Source: Algoriphagus sp. (GTDB lineage: Bacteria > Bacteroidota > Bacteroidia > Cytophagales > Cyclobacteriaceae). Taken from it: a DNA stretch of 64,000 nucleotides. The notes beneath the pieces are model-generated. The model ran no database searches and had not been told where the DNA came from. It worked only from the letters and a program-made list of their open reading frames with translations. Numbering within the stretch: the stretch's first letter is position 1; every line of letters begins with the position of its first letter. Positions 51,695 to 61,093 of this stretch are shown here, piece by piece. Position numbers and translations under genes: made by a program. The stretch is from NCBI GenBank assembly GCA_018336015.1, contig JAGXQZ010000049.1:1-64000 (forward strand), read 5' to 3'.

Positions 51695-52402
51695 TTAGAT
51701 AGCCTTTTGCTTCCAATATACTTTTTCATGGATATCGGAATGCTTCACAATTTCTCGGTACCATTTCATACGAAGCTGGTTTTTTTCATCCTCGGATAAG
51801 TAAAAATCAGCATGTGCAAAAGCTCCAGCTTTTTGGATCAGGTCATGTAGAAAAATCGAAGCAGAAACAGAAATGTTAAAGCTGTCTGTAAATCCAAACA
51901 TCGGGATGTGAACCAAACCATCTGCCTTTTGCTTCACTTCCTCGCTGATGCCTTCGTGTTCATTTCCGAAAACAAGCGCCAGCTTTTCTGAAGGTTGCAA
52001 GTCATAGATTGAAATTGATGTTGGAGACGGACTTGTGCCAAGGATTTTATAACCTTTTGACCTCAATTCAGCAAAACAAGCATCCACTGAGGATGAACCA
52101 TCCTCTTGAAAATGCTTGTATAAATCCACCCATTGTGATGCGCCTCGAGTCACGTAGGGATTGATTTTGTACTGATTGGTCTTTTCGATCACATGGATGT
52201 CCTGCAGACCAAAGCAATCGCAGGTTCGGATCACTGCACTGGCATTGTGAGGCTTAAATATATCCTCCAATACCACGGTAAGGAATCGTGTTCGCGTACT
52301 CAGTACCCGCTCCATCACTGATTTTTTGTGCTCCGTGATGTATTGGCCCAAATACTCCAAAAGGCCCTGGTCAAAATGGATGGAAGTATTTTCCTCTCTC
52401 AT
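51695..52402 (-). CDS. TrmH-family (SPOUT) RNA 2'-O-methyltransferase
   Basis: A 235-aa SpoU/TrmH-type methyltransferase using SAM, with the trefoil knot at the C-terminus. Motif 1 is HNASAVIRTCDCFG (N and R of the active site), motif 2 LALVFGNEHEGIS, motif 3 IPMFGFTDSFNISVSASI. The nearest model is tRNA Gm18 methyltransferase TrmH, but other 2'-O targets are possible. The ATG at 52402 is preferred to a TTG six bases upstream. It follows parC by 18 bases on the same strand and may share its transcript. Confidence 0.9.
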   Translation of the reverse strand: MREENTSIHFDQGLLEYLGQYITEHKKSVMERVLSTRTRFLTVVLEDIFKPHNASAVIRTCDCFGLQDIHVIEKTNQYKINPYVTRGASQWVDLYKHFQEDGSSSVDACFAELRSKGYKILGTSPSPTSISIYDLQPSEKLALVFGNEHEGISEEVKQKADGLVHIPMFGFTDSFNISVSASIFLHDLIQKAGAFAHADFYLSEDEKNQLRMKWYREIVKHSDIHEKVYWKQKAI

Positions 52403-52420
52403 ATTCAAAAAGAAGGGCTA

Positions 52421-55039
52421 TTAAAATAGCCCTAATTGTTCTTCATCATCTTTCTTTGGCGTGAGGTCGATCGTAGTTCCAATCTCCAATTGATCATCGG
52501 ATTCAGTTGAAGCCTCATCTGCATCATCAGATTCTTCCGCTTTCGTAGGTTCGGATTCTATCAGTTGGATTTCTTTGACCGGATAGGCACTGACCTTGTT
52601 TCCGATAGCTTTCCAACCTTTGACATCGATGAGCATTTCCAAATCATACTCCACTTGCTCTTCTTCTTTTCCTTTGGTCACGGTCACCACCACTTGAGCT
52701 TGACTGTCAGTAGTAACCAACTTGAGGTAAGACTGCTTGTGGTCTGAGATAAAGTTGAATCTCTTATTGATAGTGGTCGTCTCGATTAGGAATCGCTTCA
52801 CAAAGAACGTCTTGGTAGCTCCGTCAAAGTAGATTGCTGAAAGCACTTTCTGCGGGTCAAATTTTTGGATTAACCGTACATCGCTGGATTCGTAGCGATT
52901 GGTGAGTTCAAAGCTGGTCAACTCATAATCGCCATTTTTGTAGCAAACCAAAATCTTGTCATCACCCAAGAAATTCCCAATCAGTCTTCCTCGCTGATCA
53001 GTATTCAGTCGTCCTACGGAAGGGTCATAGTACACATTCAATCCTCCAAGGGTAGACTTTCCTTCCATCTTAAACTGGATTTTACGGACAGGATATTTGG
53101 TCAGGATATTTCCTCCGGCACCTCTTCCTTTGATCTCAATTTCAGCAAAGTCAAAGTCAAAGACTTTAACTCTCGCTTTTGCGCCCTGAGTCAAGTACAC
53201 AGTTATTGTTTCAGCTTCACCATTGGGATTTGCGGTCAGATAAAGAACCTTTGACCCCTTGGTACCTTTGGTCAAATCATATTCCTTATCCCGGGTGATC
53301 CCTCCTACCTGGAATCGCTTCACCATGCATCGGCCAGAAGTGCCATCCAAGTAGATCAGGTTGTAGGTCATTCGCTCATCATTCTTTCGGAATACGCCTA
53401 CGAACAAAATATCCTTCCCCATGAAGAGCTTTTCCTGGATTTTGGACACCACCATTTTGCCATCCCTACGAATGGCAATGATGTCGTCCAGATCCGAACA
53501 GTCGCATACAAACTCGTCTTTCTTCAATCCAAAACCAACAAATCCATCTACTCGATTGACATAGAGTTTGGCATTGTTTGCAGCAACTACCGCGGCTTGG
53601 ATGGTGTCAAATGCTCGAATTTCAGTTTTTCGCTCTCTGCCTTTGCCATACTTATCCAACAGATTCTGGTAATAAGCAATTGCGTAATCGGTCAAATGCT
53701 TGAGGTTGTAATTTACCTCTTTGAGCTCTTCCTGAAGACGCTTCATCAGTTCATCAGCCTTAAATGCATCAAACTTGGAGATTCGCTTGATTTTAATTTC
53801 TGTCAGGCGAATTAAATCCTCCTGGGTAATTTCTCTGTAAAAGTCCGGTTTGTAAGGATCAAGGCCTTTGTCTATAGCTTCTAATACGGCTTCCCAAGTG
53901 GTGCATTCCTCGATATCTCGGTAGATTCGGTTTTCGATGAAAATCTTCTCCAAAGAGGAAAAGAGCAATTTTTCCAAAAGCTCCCCTTTTCTGATCTCCA
54001 ATTCCCTTCGAAGGAGTTCTTTGGTTTGCTTGGTGTTGTACTCCAGGATTTGGTTGACGGTAAGGAAAACCGGCTTGTCCTCGATGATTACGCAGGCATT
54101 TGGTGAAATGGAAACCTCACAATCCGTAAAGGCATATAAGGCATCAATGGTCACATCCGGGGAAACTCCAGGTGCCAATTGGATCTGGATTTCTACATCT
54201 TTGGCCGTATTATCCACCACCTTTTTGATCTTGATTTTACCTTTATCATTGGCTTTCAGGATCGAATCAATCAAGGAGTCTGTCGTGGTGCCGTAAGGTA
54301 TCTCCTTGATCAAAAGAGTTTTGCTATCTTCTTCCTCAATTCTGGCTCTTACCTTGATTTTTCCACCTCTCAGCCCTTCTTGGTAATCAGAAAAATCAGC
54401 CAGACCACCTGTGAGAAAATCAGGCAAAATATTGGTCTTATTTCCTTTCAGGATTTCGATAGAGCCTTCTATGAGTTCGCGGAAGTTGTGAGGAAGAATT
54501 TTGGTAGAAAGACCTACCGCAATCCCTTCCACACCCTGTGCAAGCAAAAGCGGAAACTTAACAGGCAATGTAACGGGTTCGCGTTTTCTTCCATCATAGG
54601 AAAGCTGCCACTCCGTCGTTTGAGGATTGAAGACTACTTCCAGCGCAAACTTGGAAAGCCGGGCTTCAATGTATCGAGCCGCTGCTGCACCGTCACCGGT
54701 ACGCACATCACCCCAATTGCCCTGGGTCTCGATGAGAAGGTCTTTTTGACCTAAGTTCACAATTGCATCACCAATCGAAGCGTCACCGTGAGGGTGATAT
54801 TGCATGGACTGACCGATGATGTTAGCGACTTTATTAAATCGTCCATCATCCATCTCCTTCATCGCGTGAAGGATTCTGCGCTGAACAGGCTTTAAGCCAT
54901 CTTCGATGGCCGGAACCGCCCGCTCCAAGATTACATAGGAAGCATAATCCAAAAACCAGTCTTTATACATACCCGTCACCGGGATGGAATCATGCAAGCT
55001 TTCTTCTTTGCCTTCAGTCAGGTTAGTATCGTCGCTCAT
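52421..55039 (-). CDS. parC: DNA topoisomerase IV subunit A
   Basis: Breakage-reunion subunit of a type IIA topoisomerase. The active-site Tyr is Y123 in GAAAARYIEARLS. The QRRILHAMKEMDDG segment (53-66) and GVEGIAVGLSTKILPHNF lie in the catalytic domain. The coiled tower region and C-terminal beta-pinwheel repeats follow, ending in a Glu/Asp-rich tail. 872 aa. The adjacent parE argues for topoisomerase IV rather than GyrA. Quinolone-determining positions lie near residues 80-90 (MQYHPHGDAS); nothing about resistance is claimed. 41 bases downstream of parE. Confidence 0.93.
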   Translation of the reverse strand: MSDDTNLTEGKEESLHDSIPVTGMYKDWFLDYASYVILERAVPAIEDGLKPVQRRILHAMKEMDDGRFNKVANIIGQSMQYHPHGDASIGDAIVNLGQKDLLIETQGNWGDVRTGDGAAAARYIEARLSKFALEVVFNPQTTEWQLSYDGRKREPVTLPVKFPLLLAQGVEGIAVGLSTKILPHNFRELIEGSIEILKGNKTNILPDFLTGGLADFSDYQEGLRGGKIKVRARIEEEDSKTLLIKEIPYGTTTDSLIDSILKANDKGKIKIKKVVDNTAKDVEIQIQLAPGVSPDVTIDALYAFTDCEVSISPNACVIIEDKPVFLTVNQILEYNTKQTKELLRRELEIRKGELLEKLLFSSLEKIFIENRIYRDIEECTTWEAVLEAIDKGLDPYKPDFYREITQEDLIRLTEIKIKRISKFDAFKADELMKRLQEELKEVNYNLKHLTDYAIAYYQNLLDKYGKGRERKTEIRAFDTIQAAVVAANNAKLYVNRVDGFVGFGLKKDEFVCDCSDLDDIIAIRRDGKMVVSKIQEKLFMGKDILFVGVFRKNDERMTYNLIYLDGTSGRCMVKRFQVGGITRDKEYDLTKGTKGSKVLYLTANPNGEAETITVYLTQGAKARVKVFDFDFAEIEIKGRGAGGNILTKYPVRKIQFKMEGKSTLGGLNVYYDPSVGRLNTDQRGRLIGNFLGDDKILVCYKNGDYELTSFELTNRYESSDVRLIQKFDPQKVLSAIYFDGATKTFFVKRFLIETTTINKRFNFISDHKQSYLKLVTTDSQAQVVVTVTKGKEEEQVEYDLEMLIDVKGWKAIGNKVSAYPVKEIQLIESEPTKAEESDDADEASTESDDQLEIGTTIDLTPKKDDEEQLGLF

Positions 55040-55080
55040 TTACTTAGTCAAACCAATATTTTTAAATCAAACTGTAAAAA

Positions 55081-56979
55081 TCAAGCCGCCTCAATCTCTT
55101 CTTCCTCTTCTGTTTTTTTAGGATCATCGAGTGCCAAGTCTTTTTCAATCCTCAAGTTGTCGATGATGAAGTTTTGTCGGTCAGGGGTATTTTTCCCCAT
55201 GTAGAAAGTCAGCAAATCGGAGATTTTAGTGTCTTTGTTTAGAATAATAGGATCCAATCGAATGTCCTCCCCGATAAACTTGCCAAACTCCTCAGGGGAA
55301 ATCTCGCCCAATCCTTTGAACCGGGTGATCTCAGGCTTGCTGCCCAGCTTGTGGATAGCTCGCTGACGCTCTTCATCAGAGTAGCAGTAGATCGTTTCCT
55401 TTTTGTTTCTCACCCGGAAAAGAGGGGTATCCAGGATGAATAGGTGCCCGTTTTTTACCAAATCCGGGAAAAACTGAAGGAAGTAGGTCATAATGAGCAA
55501 TCGGATGTGCATGCCGTCCACGTCAGCATCGGTGGCAATGACGATTTTTCGAAAACGGAGATTTTCTATGCCGTCTTCGATGTTCAAGGCGTGCTGAAGC
55601 AGGTTGAATTCCTCATTTTCATACACCACTTTTTTAGTCATGCCAAAACAGTTGAGTGGCTTTCCTCTCAGAGAAAATACGGCCTGCGTTTGCACATCTC
55701 GGCTTTTGGTAATCGAACCCGAAGCTGAATCCCCTTCCGTGATAAAGAGCATCGTTTTGTTCTTGATGTCTTCATCGGCTTTAGGATCATCGTAATGCAC
55801 CCGGCAGTCTCTCAGTTTCTTATTGTGAAGGTTAGCCTTCTTTGCCCGCTCATTTGCCAACTTTTTAATGCCAGAGATTTCCTTTCGTTCTCTTTCTGAC
55901 TGAAGGATGCGTTTTAAAAGAGCATCAGCAGCAGCAGGATTTTTGTGTAAGTAATTGTCAAGTTCGGTTTTGATGAAGTCGTTGACAAAAGTCCTGAGCG
56001 TAGGTCCATCAGGCCCGATGTTTTGGGAACCTAGTTTGGTCTTGGTTTGTGATTCGAAAACAGGTTCCTGAACCCTCACCGCAATGGCTGCTACTACTGA
56101 CTGGCGGATATCCGAAGCATCGTAATCCTTCTTATAAAACTCTCGAATGGTCTTAACAATAGCCTCTCGGAAAGCCGCCAAGTGGGTTCCCCCTTGGGTA
56201 GTATACTGTCCATTGACAAAGGAATAATATTCTTCTCCATAGCTACCCGAGTGGGTCAAGGCCACTTCTATGTCATTTCCTTTGAGGTGGATGATCGGAT
56301 AGCGGATGCTTTCCTCATCTACTTTGTTGGAAAGAAGATCATAAAGCCCTTTGTCAGAGAAATACTTCTTCCCGTTGTAATTGATTGTCAGGCCTGCATT
56401 GAGGTAGGCATAGTTCCAGATTTGATTTTCGAGGTATTCAGGGATGAAGTGGTAGTTTTTGAAGATAGAAGCATCTGGAGAAAAAGTTACTCGCGTTCCA
56501 TTTCGTTCGGATGTTTTTTCTACTGCCGGGTCATTGACCAAAACACCTTTTTCAAATTCAGCCATTTTGGTTTCTCCGTCTCGGAAAGACTGGACTTTGA
56601 AAAAGTCGGATAGTGCATTCACCGCTTTGGTACCGACACCGTTTAGCCCTACAGACTTTTGGAATGCTCCTGAATCATATTTTCCACCGGTATTGATCTT
56701 GGATACACAGTCGATGACCTTTCCTAAGGGAATGCCCCGACCGTAGTCTCTTACCTCTACTTTATGCTCCGAAATCTTCACATCGATGTTTCGTCCATGT
56801 CCCATCATGTGTTCATCGATGGAATTGTCCAGGATTTCTTTTACCAAAACATAAATTCCGTCATCCTGTGCACTACCATCGCCTAATTTTCCGATGTACA
56901 TCCCAGGTCTAAGACGGATGTGCTCGCGCCAATCCAGGGATTTAATACTGTCTTCGGTATATTTTACTGGTTCTGCCAT
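55081..56979 (-). CDS. parE: DNA topoisomerase IV subunit B
   Basis: ATPase subunit. The GHKL ATP-binding residues are [24 protein letters not shown] and [14 protein letters not shown]. The Toprim domain shows [11 protein letters not shown] and [15 protein letters not shown]. 632 aa, the usual ParE length (GyrB is longer). The C-terminus is acidic ([12 protein letters not shown]). First of the parE-parC pair; a small membrane protein gene lies 9 bases upstream on the same strand. Confidence 0.95.
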   Translation of the reverse strand: MAEPVKYTEDSIKSLDWREHIRLRPGMYIGKLGDGSAQDDGIYVLVKEILDNSIDEHMMGHGRNIDVKISEHKVEVRDYGRGIPLGKVIDCVSKINTGGKYDSGAFQKSVGLNGVGTKAVNALSDFFKVQSFRDGETKMAEFEKGVLVNDPAVEKTSERNGTRVTFSPDASIFKNYHFIPEYLENQIWNYAYLNAGLTINYNGKKYFSDKGLYDLLSNKVDEESIRYPIIHLKGNDIEVALTHSGSYGEEYYSFVNGQYTTQGGTHLAAFREAIVKTIREFYKKDYDASDIRQSVVAAIAVRVQEPVFESQTKTKLGSQNIGPDGPTLRTFVNDFIKTELDNYLHKNPAAADALLKRILQSERERKEISGIKKLANERAKKANLHNKKLRDCRVHYDDPKADEDIKNKTMLFITEGDSASGSITKSRDVQTQAVFSLRGKPLNCFGMTKKVVYENEEFNLLQHALNIEDGIENLRFRKIVIATDADVDGMHIRLLIMTYFLQFFPDLVKNGHLFILDTPLFRVRNKKETIYCYSDEERQRAIHKLGSKPEITRFKGLGEISPEEFGKFIGEDIRLDPIILNKDTKISDLLTFYMGKNTPDRQNFIIDNLRIEKDLALDDPKKTEEEEEIEAA

Positions 56980-56988
56980 AATTCTGAT

Positions 56989-57480
56989 TTAAGAGCGCTG
57001 AACAGCTTTAAATTTTCCAACAAGTAAAACAAATAGAGCCACCACCCAAACTACAAGTAGGATAGGCATAAGGAAAAACCACAGGTTGTAAGAAGTGGCA
57101 CCTATTTCCTCTTGATTGTTGATGGCATGCACATACAAAGCAAGAATACCCAAACTCAAATTGACGATGCCACCAAAAGAATAAAACCAGGCTAGAATAT
57201 AATCTCGGTAAGGATCACCTATCGGAAAAATCCGATGCATCTTTTTGTTGGCCTTGGTCTCCAAAGATTTGGGAGTATATAAGGTGATTGCATTGAGTAT
57301 CACAAAAAAGGTAATCATACCATAAAAGAAGTTGCCTTTTTCCCAATCGCGGTTGATGGCGCCACTTTCATCCATACTGATACCGACCTGGTCCGGCATA
57401 GCTGAATAGAAGTACAGAAGAAAGAAAATGAAAACAAGAATACTGACGAAATAGAAGGCTTTGCCGAATCTGTAGTACAT
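56989..57480 (-). CDS. Conserved-type membrane protein upstream of parE
   Basis: A 163-aa membrane protein with four predicted helices (about 7-27, 49-65, 100-122 and 134-156). Its short loops include MPDQVGISMDESGAINRDWEKG, which resembles the DUF1648 type of loop, but the family is not certain. The ATG at 57480 is chosen because 78 bases further upstream the in-frame extension has no membrane-protein character. It is the first gene of a minus-strand run leading into parE. Confidence 0.6.
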   Translation of the reverse strand: MYYRFGKAFYFVSILVFIFFLLYFYSAMPDQVGISMDESGAINRDWEKGNFFYGMITFFVILNAITLYTPKSLETKANKKMHRIFPIGDPYRDYILAWFYSFGGIVNLSLGILALYVHAINNQEEIGATSYNLWFFLMPILLVVWVVALFVLLVGKFKAVQRS

Positions 57481-57703
57481 GAATAGAGTGATTGAACGTG
57501 CTAATATAACCGATTTGGTTAAACCTTTGCGGCAGGCAGTGGGTTCAGAAAAAGTCATTTGGTGACTGAGAAAAATACTCTTTCACCCAAATGCATGAAG
57601 ATCAACCTTCTAATATATCAGACCTCAAATGAACAGAATTGGGGACGCTTAAATTTAATTTCACGAAAAAATCGCTCCATCTTTGTTTCAGAATTCTATC
57701 CCT

Positions 57704-58090
57704 ATGCTACGTAAATCAACTTACATTTTCATATTCACCTTGTTGACGCTTTACTCATGCAGTGGTCCGATCGATGCCGGAAAAATCAATCTGGAAAATT
57801 GGAAAGCTGACCGATATGGATGCAAAGGACTTAGAATGCAGGATTTGGAAGAGCTACGGCAAATCAAGAACAACTTTCTGGGTGCTGACAATCAATCCTT
57901 GATCAAGACCTTTGGACGTCCTGACCGAGTAGAATTGGTAGACAAAAGTCAAAGCTTTTTCTTCTATTTTTTGGAACCTAGCTCGGATTGCGAAGGGGTA
58001 AAAAGCGAAAAAGAACCCCTGAGAGTCCTTTTTCGAATGAATGCATTAAGCAAAGTATCTGAGGTCACGATTACAACCCTGAATCCATAA
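57704..58090 (+). CDS. Small lipoprotein
   Basis: A 128-aa lipoprotein. The signal sequence ends in a lipobox L16-Y17-S18-C19. The mature part (ENWKADRYGCKGLRMQDLEELRQIKNNFLG, then IKTFGRPDRVELVDKSQSFFFYFL) has the DNQSLIKTFGRPDRVE pattern of SmpA/BamE-like small domains, but the assignment is weak. Two further cysteines (C37 and the one in SSDCEG) may pair. The ATG at 57704 is preferred over a TTG at 57683, which lies in a -7-like box CATCTTTG. The last 20 bases overlap the convergent ROK gene. Confidence 0.75.
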   Translation: MLRKSTYIFIFTLLTLYSCSGPIDAGKINLENWKADRYGCKGLRMQDLEELRQIKNNFLGADNQSLIKTFGRPDRVELVDKSQSFFFYFLEPSSDCEGVKSEKEPLRVLFRMNALSKVSEVTITTLNP

Positions 58091-59003
58091 AGCAAAGTGC
58101 AGCGGCACCTAAGGTACCTGCATTGTTTTCAAGGGTGGCTTTTTTGAGTTTCAGGTCTTTCACGTAGTATGGTGTGAGGTATTTCCTTGTGTTGTATTCG
58201 ATGGTAGGCATCATAAATTCCAAACCTGCTGAAATTCCACCACCAAAATAGACGTCCGTCACATCGAGAATTCGAATAGTGGACACGATAGCTTCGCTGA
58301 TGATTTCAGCTACTTCCTTAAAGACCATCAGGGAAACTTCATTTCCAGCCTTGGCAGTATCCACCAGCAAGTGAGTGCCGAGCTCTTTTCCTACCAGTTC
58401 CCCTGCCTTTTCTGGATATGCGGCCACCAAATTGGCCATAATTCTTAAAATGCCATTTCTCCCTATCAAGGTTTCCAAACCGGCATTTCCTCGGGAAAGC
58501 ATGTGCCCCATTTCCAAGGCATTGCCTCTGGAGCCTTTAAACACCTGTCCGTCCAGCACCAAAGCGCTTCCAATTCCTGTACCCATCGTGATGAAAAGGA
58601 AATTGTCCGAAACATCTCCTTTTCCATAATGAAACTCACCGATAGCTGCTGCAGCTGCGTCATTTTCCAGATAAAAATCGTGGTGAGGATATCGCTCCTT
58701 TAGGCTTGCTTTAAGAGGAAAATTATTCAAATCAGGAATGGCCGGGATCTCCAATGGAGTCATGCGGTCTTTGGAAATCATGCCTGGAAGTCCGATTCCA
58801 ACTTTGGACACCAAGGGATATTTTTCTAGATACTTTCCGATCACTTTGACGAAATTCGGTCCAAAGCCATCTGCATGCTCTCTGTATTGGGTTGTATCTT
58901 CTTTCTGGAAGTCAAGCATTTTGCCTTCCTTATCGACTAATCCGATCTTTAAGTGAGTTCCCCCCACATCTACTCCGAGAAACTGAGTCTCCGATGAATT
59001 CAT
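58071..59003 (-). CDS. ROK-family sugar kinase (polyphosphate/ATP glucokinase-like)
   Basis: A 310-aa sugar kinase of the ROK family. The phosphate-1 motif is LGVDVGGTHLKIGLVD (9-24), the catalytic DNDA segment is LENDAAAAAIGE, and the phosphate-2/adenosine region is FITMGTGIGSALVLDG. The CxCGxxGC zinc motif of classical ROK glucokinases is absent; GHMLSRGNAGLE takes its place. Glucose phosphorylation is the likely activity. The ATG at 59003 is preferred over an in-frame start 27 bases upstream. Its stop overlaps the convergent lipoprotein gene by 20 bases. Confidence 0.88.
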   Translation of the reverse strand: MNSSETQFLGVDVGGTHLKIGLVDKEGKMLDFQKEDTTQYREHADGFGPNFVKVIGKYLEKYPLVSKVGIGLPGMISKDRMTPLEIPAIPDLNNFPLKASLKERYPHHDFYLENDAAAAAIGEFHYGKGDVSDNFLFITMGTGIGSALVLDGQVFKGSRGNALEMGHMLSRGNAGLETLIGRNGILRIMANLVAAYPEKAGELVGKELGTHLLVDTAKAGNEVSLMVFKEVAEIISEAIVSTIRILDVTDVYFGGGISAGLEFMMPTIEYNTRKYLTPYYVKDLKLKKATLENNAGTLGAAALCFMDSGL

Positions 59004-59048
59004 AGTTATTTTTCTAGGTTTGATTGCCAAAAAAGCAAAACTATTGCT

Positions 59049-59549
59049 TCACTTCCTATAATCTTTGCCGATCTCGTAAAAAATTTTGAGAACTGCCGGA
59101 CAGACCAACGTGTTTTTGAGACTTAGATCCAAAATACCTAACATGTTTTTTCGGTCTGTGTGAGGATATTCGCGGCATGCTTTTGGACGATCCTCATATA
59201 CCAGACATTTATTGTCAGCCCCTAAAAATGGACAGGGAGCTGAGTTAAGGACATAGTCCCCATCCTCATCCCGATGTAAATATTCATCGATAAACTGACT
59301 GCTTTTCATGCGAAAATTTTTGGCCAATCGATCTATGTCGGTCTGTATAAAAATCGGACTCGTAGTCTTACAGCAGTTGGCGCAATCAAGACAGTCTATC
59401 TCAGAAAAAACCTCCTCGTGAACCTTATGAAAGGTTTCATCCAAATTTTTAGGCTTGGTCTTTTTGAGTTTCTCCTTAAGTTTTTTGTTTGAGGGAAAAT
59501 CCGATTTGCTCTCTTTGGAAAATTTTTCCAGATCAACAGAAATATTCAC
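59049..59549 (-). CDS. YkgJ-family cysteine cluster protein
   Basis: A 166-aa protein of the YkgJ family (Fe/Zn-binding CxxCxxCC). The Cys ligands are C53, C56, C59 and C60 (IDCLDCANCCKTT), C106 and C115 (CPFLGADNKC) and C125 (RPKACREYPH). The N-terminal 40 residues are Lys-rich. Function unknown; a metal-binding role is inferred from the family. 46 bases upstream of the ROK gene on the same strand, so they may be cotranscribed. Confidence 0.9.
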   Translation of the reverse strand: MNISVDLEKFSKESKSDFPSNKKLKEKLKKTKPKNLDETFHKVHEEVFSEIDCLDCANCCKTTSPIFIQTDIDRLAKNFRMKSSQFIDEYLHRDEDGDYVLNSAPCPFLGADNKCLVYEDRPKACREYPHTDRKNMLGILDLSLKNTLVCPAVLKIFYEIGKDYRK

Positions 59550-59615
59550 AACTTATTGAATTTCAATTTTTTGTAAAATTCATTAACTTACTGAAACACT
59601 AAACCCAATCCCGCT

Positions 59616-59975
59616 ATGAAAATTCATCCATCAGAGCTTTATTTCTACTACAGCTCCAATCAACTTGGTGAAAAACTGACCAAAGCGTATGCAAAATCTA
59701 TGACTCGTTTTGTCAATGAAATTGACCTCAATCATGAAAAGCTTACCGCTACCCAATGGGATCAATTATTGCTCAAATTGAATCTCAGGGCCAAAGACCT
59801 CCTTAATCGAGCTCATCCAGATTACCAGAGATTGATTGCTGGAAAAGATTGGGATCAGGAAGGCTGGCTGAATATTCTCGTCAACTACCCTTATCTAATA
59901 AAAGCTCCAATTGCGCTTTATAGAGATAAGGCAATCCTTTGCGTTACTCCTACAGATATCCTCAAGCTTGACTAA
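59616..59975 (+). CDS. ArsC/Spx-like thioredoxin-fold protein lacking the catalytic Cys
   Basis: A 119-aa protein whose C-terminal half fits the ArsC/Spx fold: WLNILVNYPYLIKAPIALYRDKAILCVTPTDILKL, as in arsenate reductases (NP-x-L-I-K-R-P-I, then the GRP-type end). The N-terminal strand-helix (LYFYYSSNQLGEKLTKAYAKS) sits where the CX5R active site would be, but has no Cys. It cannot be a normal arsenate reductase and may be a regulator or degenerate enzyme. It is convergent with cvfB, overlapping it by 4 bases. Confidence 0.7.
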   Translation: MKIHPSELYFYYSSNQLGEKLTKAYAKSMTRFVNEIDLNHEKLTATQWDQLLLKLNLRAKDLLNRAHPDYQRLIAGKDWDQEGWLNILVNYPYLIKAPIALYRDKAILCVTPTDILKLD

Positions 59976-60805
59976 TCCCGACAGAGACTGATTCCATCTT
60001 CCAGGATTTGTATTTCTCTTGCTTTATACAATTGACCAATGCACTGCTTGAAGTGTTTTTTGCTCATCCCAAGAACACGTTTGATTTCTTCGGGATCAGA
60101 CTTGTCATGAAGTGGCAAAAAGCTCTTTTCTTCCAGTAATTGGAGGATTTTTTCAGAACCTTCATCGTATTTCACTTTACCTATTGGTAGGACTTGAAGA
60201 TCAATTTTTCCATCATCTCTGCGTTTTTTTACCCAAAGTTTTCTCCTTTCTCCTATCTCCAAAGGTTGGAAAACTTCATTGGCATAGATCAGGCCCTCAT
60301 AGCGATCCTCGAGAAGTACCTTATATCCAAGGTCTGTTTTTTCAAAAATCAATCCTTCACAGGAATTCCCGGGTTCGTAATCTTTAGGAGCTGGATACAT
60401 AAACTCCCGATATTTACTCACACCAATCAATCGTTCTGTTTTGTAATCTTTACAGACTCTGATGAAGTATTTCTGACCTGGAGTCATAGGCTTAGCCATC
60501 TCGGAATTGGGCACAAAAAGATCCTTAAGTAATCCCCAATCCATAAAAGCTCCAAATTTGGTCACCTCTTTACATTCCAACACAGCAAATTCATCCAAAA
60601 GTGCTTTGGGCCGATCCGTAACTGCAACAGGTCGATCTTCACTATCGGTATAAACAAATACCTCCAATTCATCACCTTCTTTTTCGTCACCTTTGAGGTA
60701 ACCTTTTGGTAAAAGCACTTCTCCACCGTCAGATAAAGCCAAATAAGCTCCAAAGTCAGTAAATCGATTGATATAGAGTTTGCTGATCAGTCCTAGTTCT
60801 TTCAT
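59972..60805 (-). CDS. cvfB: CvfB-like S1 RNA-binding protein
   Basis: A 277-aa RNA-binding protein of the CvfB/YitL family. It has S1-type beta-barrels at about 5-60, 65-130 (VTKFGAFMDWGLLKDLFVPNSEM) and 145-205 (CEGLIFEKTDLGYKVLLEDRYEGLIYANEV), then a winged-helix domain (GMSKKHFKQCIGQLYKAREIQILEDGI, about 235-275). The family affects virulence and RNA in Staphylococcus; the target here is unknown. Monocistronic on the minus strand. Confidence 0.88.
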   Translation of the reverse strand: MKELGLISKLYINRFTDFGAYLALSDGGEVLLPKGYLKGDEKEGDELEVFVYTDSEDRPVAVTDRPKALLDEFAVLECKEVTKFGAFMDWGLLKDLFVPNSEMAKPMTPGQKYFIRVCKDYKTERLIGVSKYREFMYPAPKDYEPGNSCEGLIFEKTDLGYKVLLEDRYEGLIYANEVFQPLEIGERRKLWVKKRRDDGKIDLQVLPIGKVKYDEGSEKILQLLEEKSFLPLHDKSDPEEIKRVLGMSKKHFKQCIGQLYKAREIQILEDGISLCRD

Positions 60806-61093
60806 CAGTATCTAAGTTGCGGATTGGGATTAGTTCTCTCCAAATAGTTGAAATTTAAAAATCATGCATGACCATCAGTAATTTCTTAAGATCAACTCTA
60901 GATGATTTTTTCGACTCAAAGGTAAAGATTAATCCCAGCCAACGAGAAGAAAAATCCGACAAACAAAGTCAGGAATCATCGGTTCGAAATTGGAATTCGC
61001 TTGGCTTAAGAGTAGCTTTGAATTCCTCAACAAAGGCTGATAAAGCCAAAATAAACCCAAATATTCACGTTTTTATCTCGAAATTAACCAGTT
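60806..61093. other. Gene-free region between divergent cvfB and the 3-hydroxyacyl-CoA dehydrogenase
   Basis: No convincing gene. An ORF at 60868-61170 runs into the dehydrogenase in another frame and has no recognisable features. The promoters of both genes should lie here but no exact -7 box is found. Confidence 0.4.
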
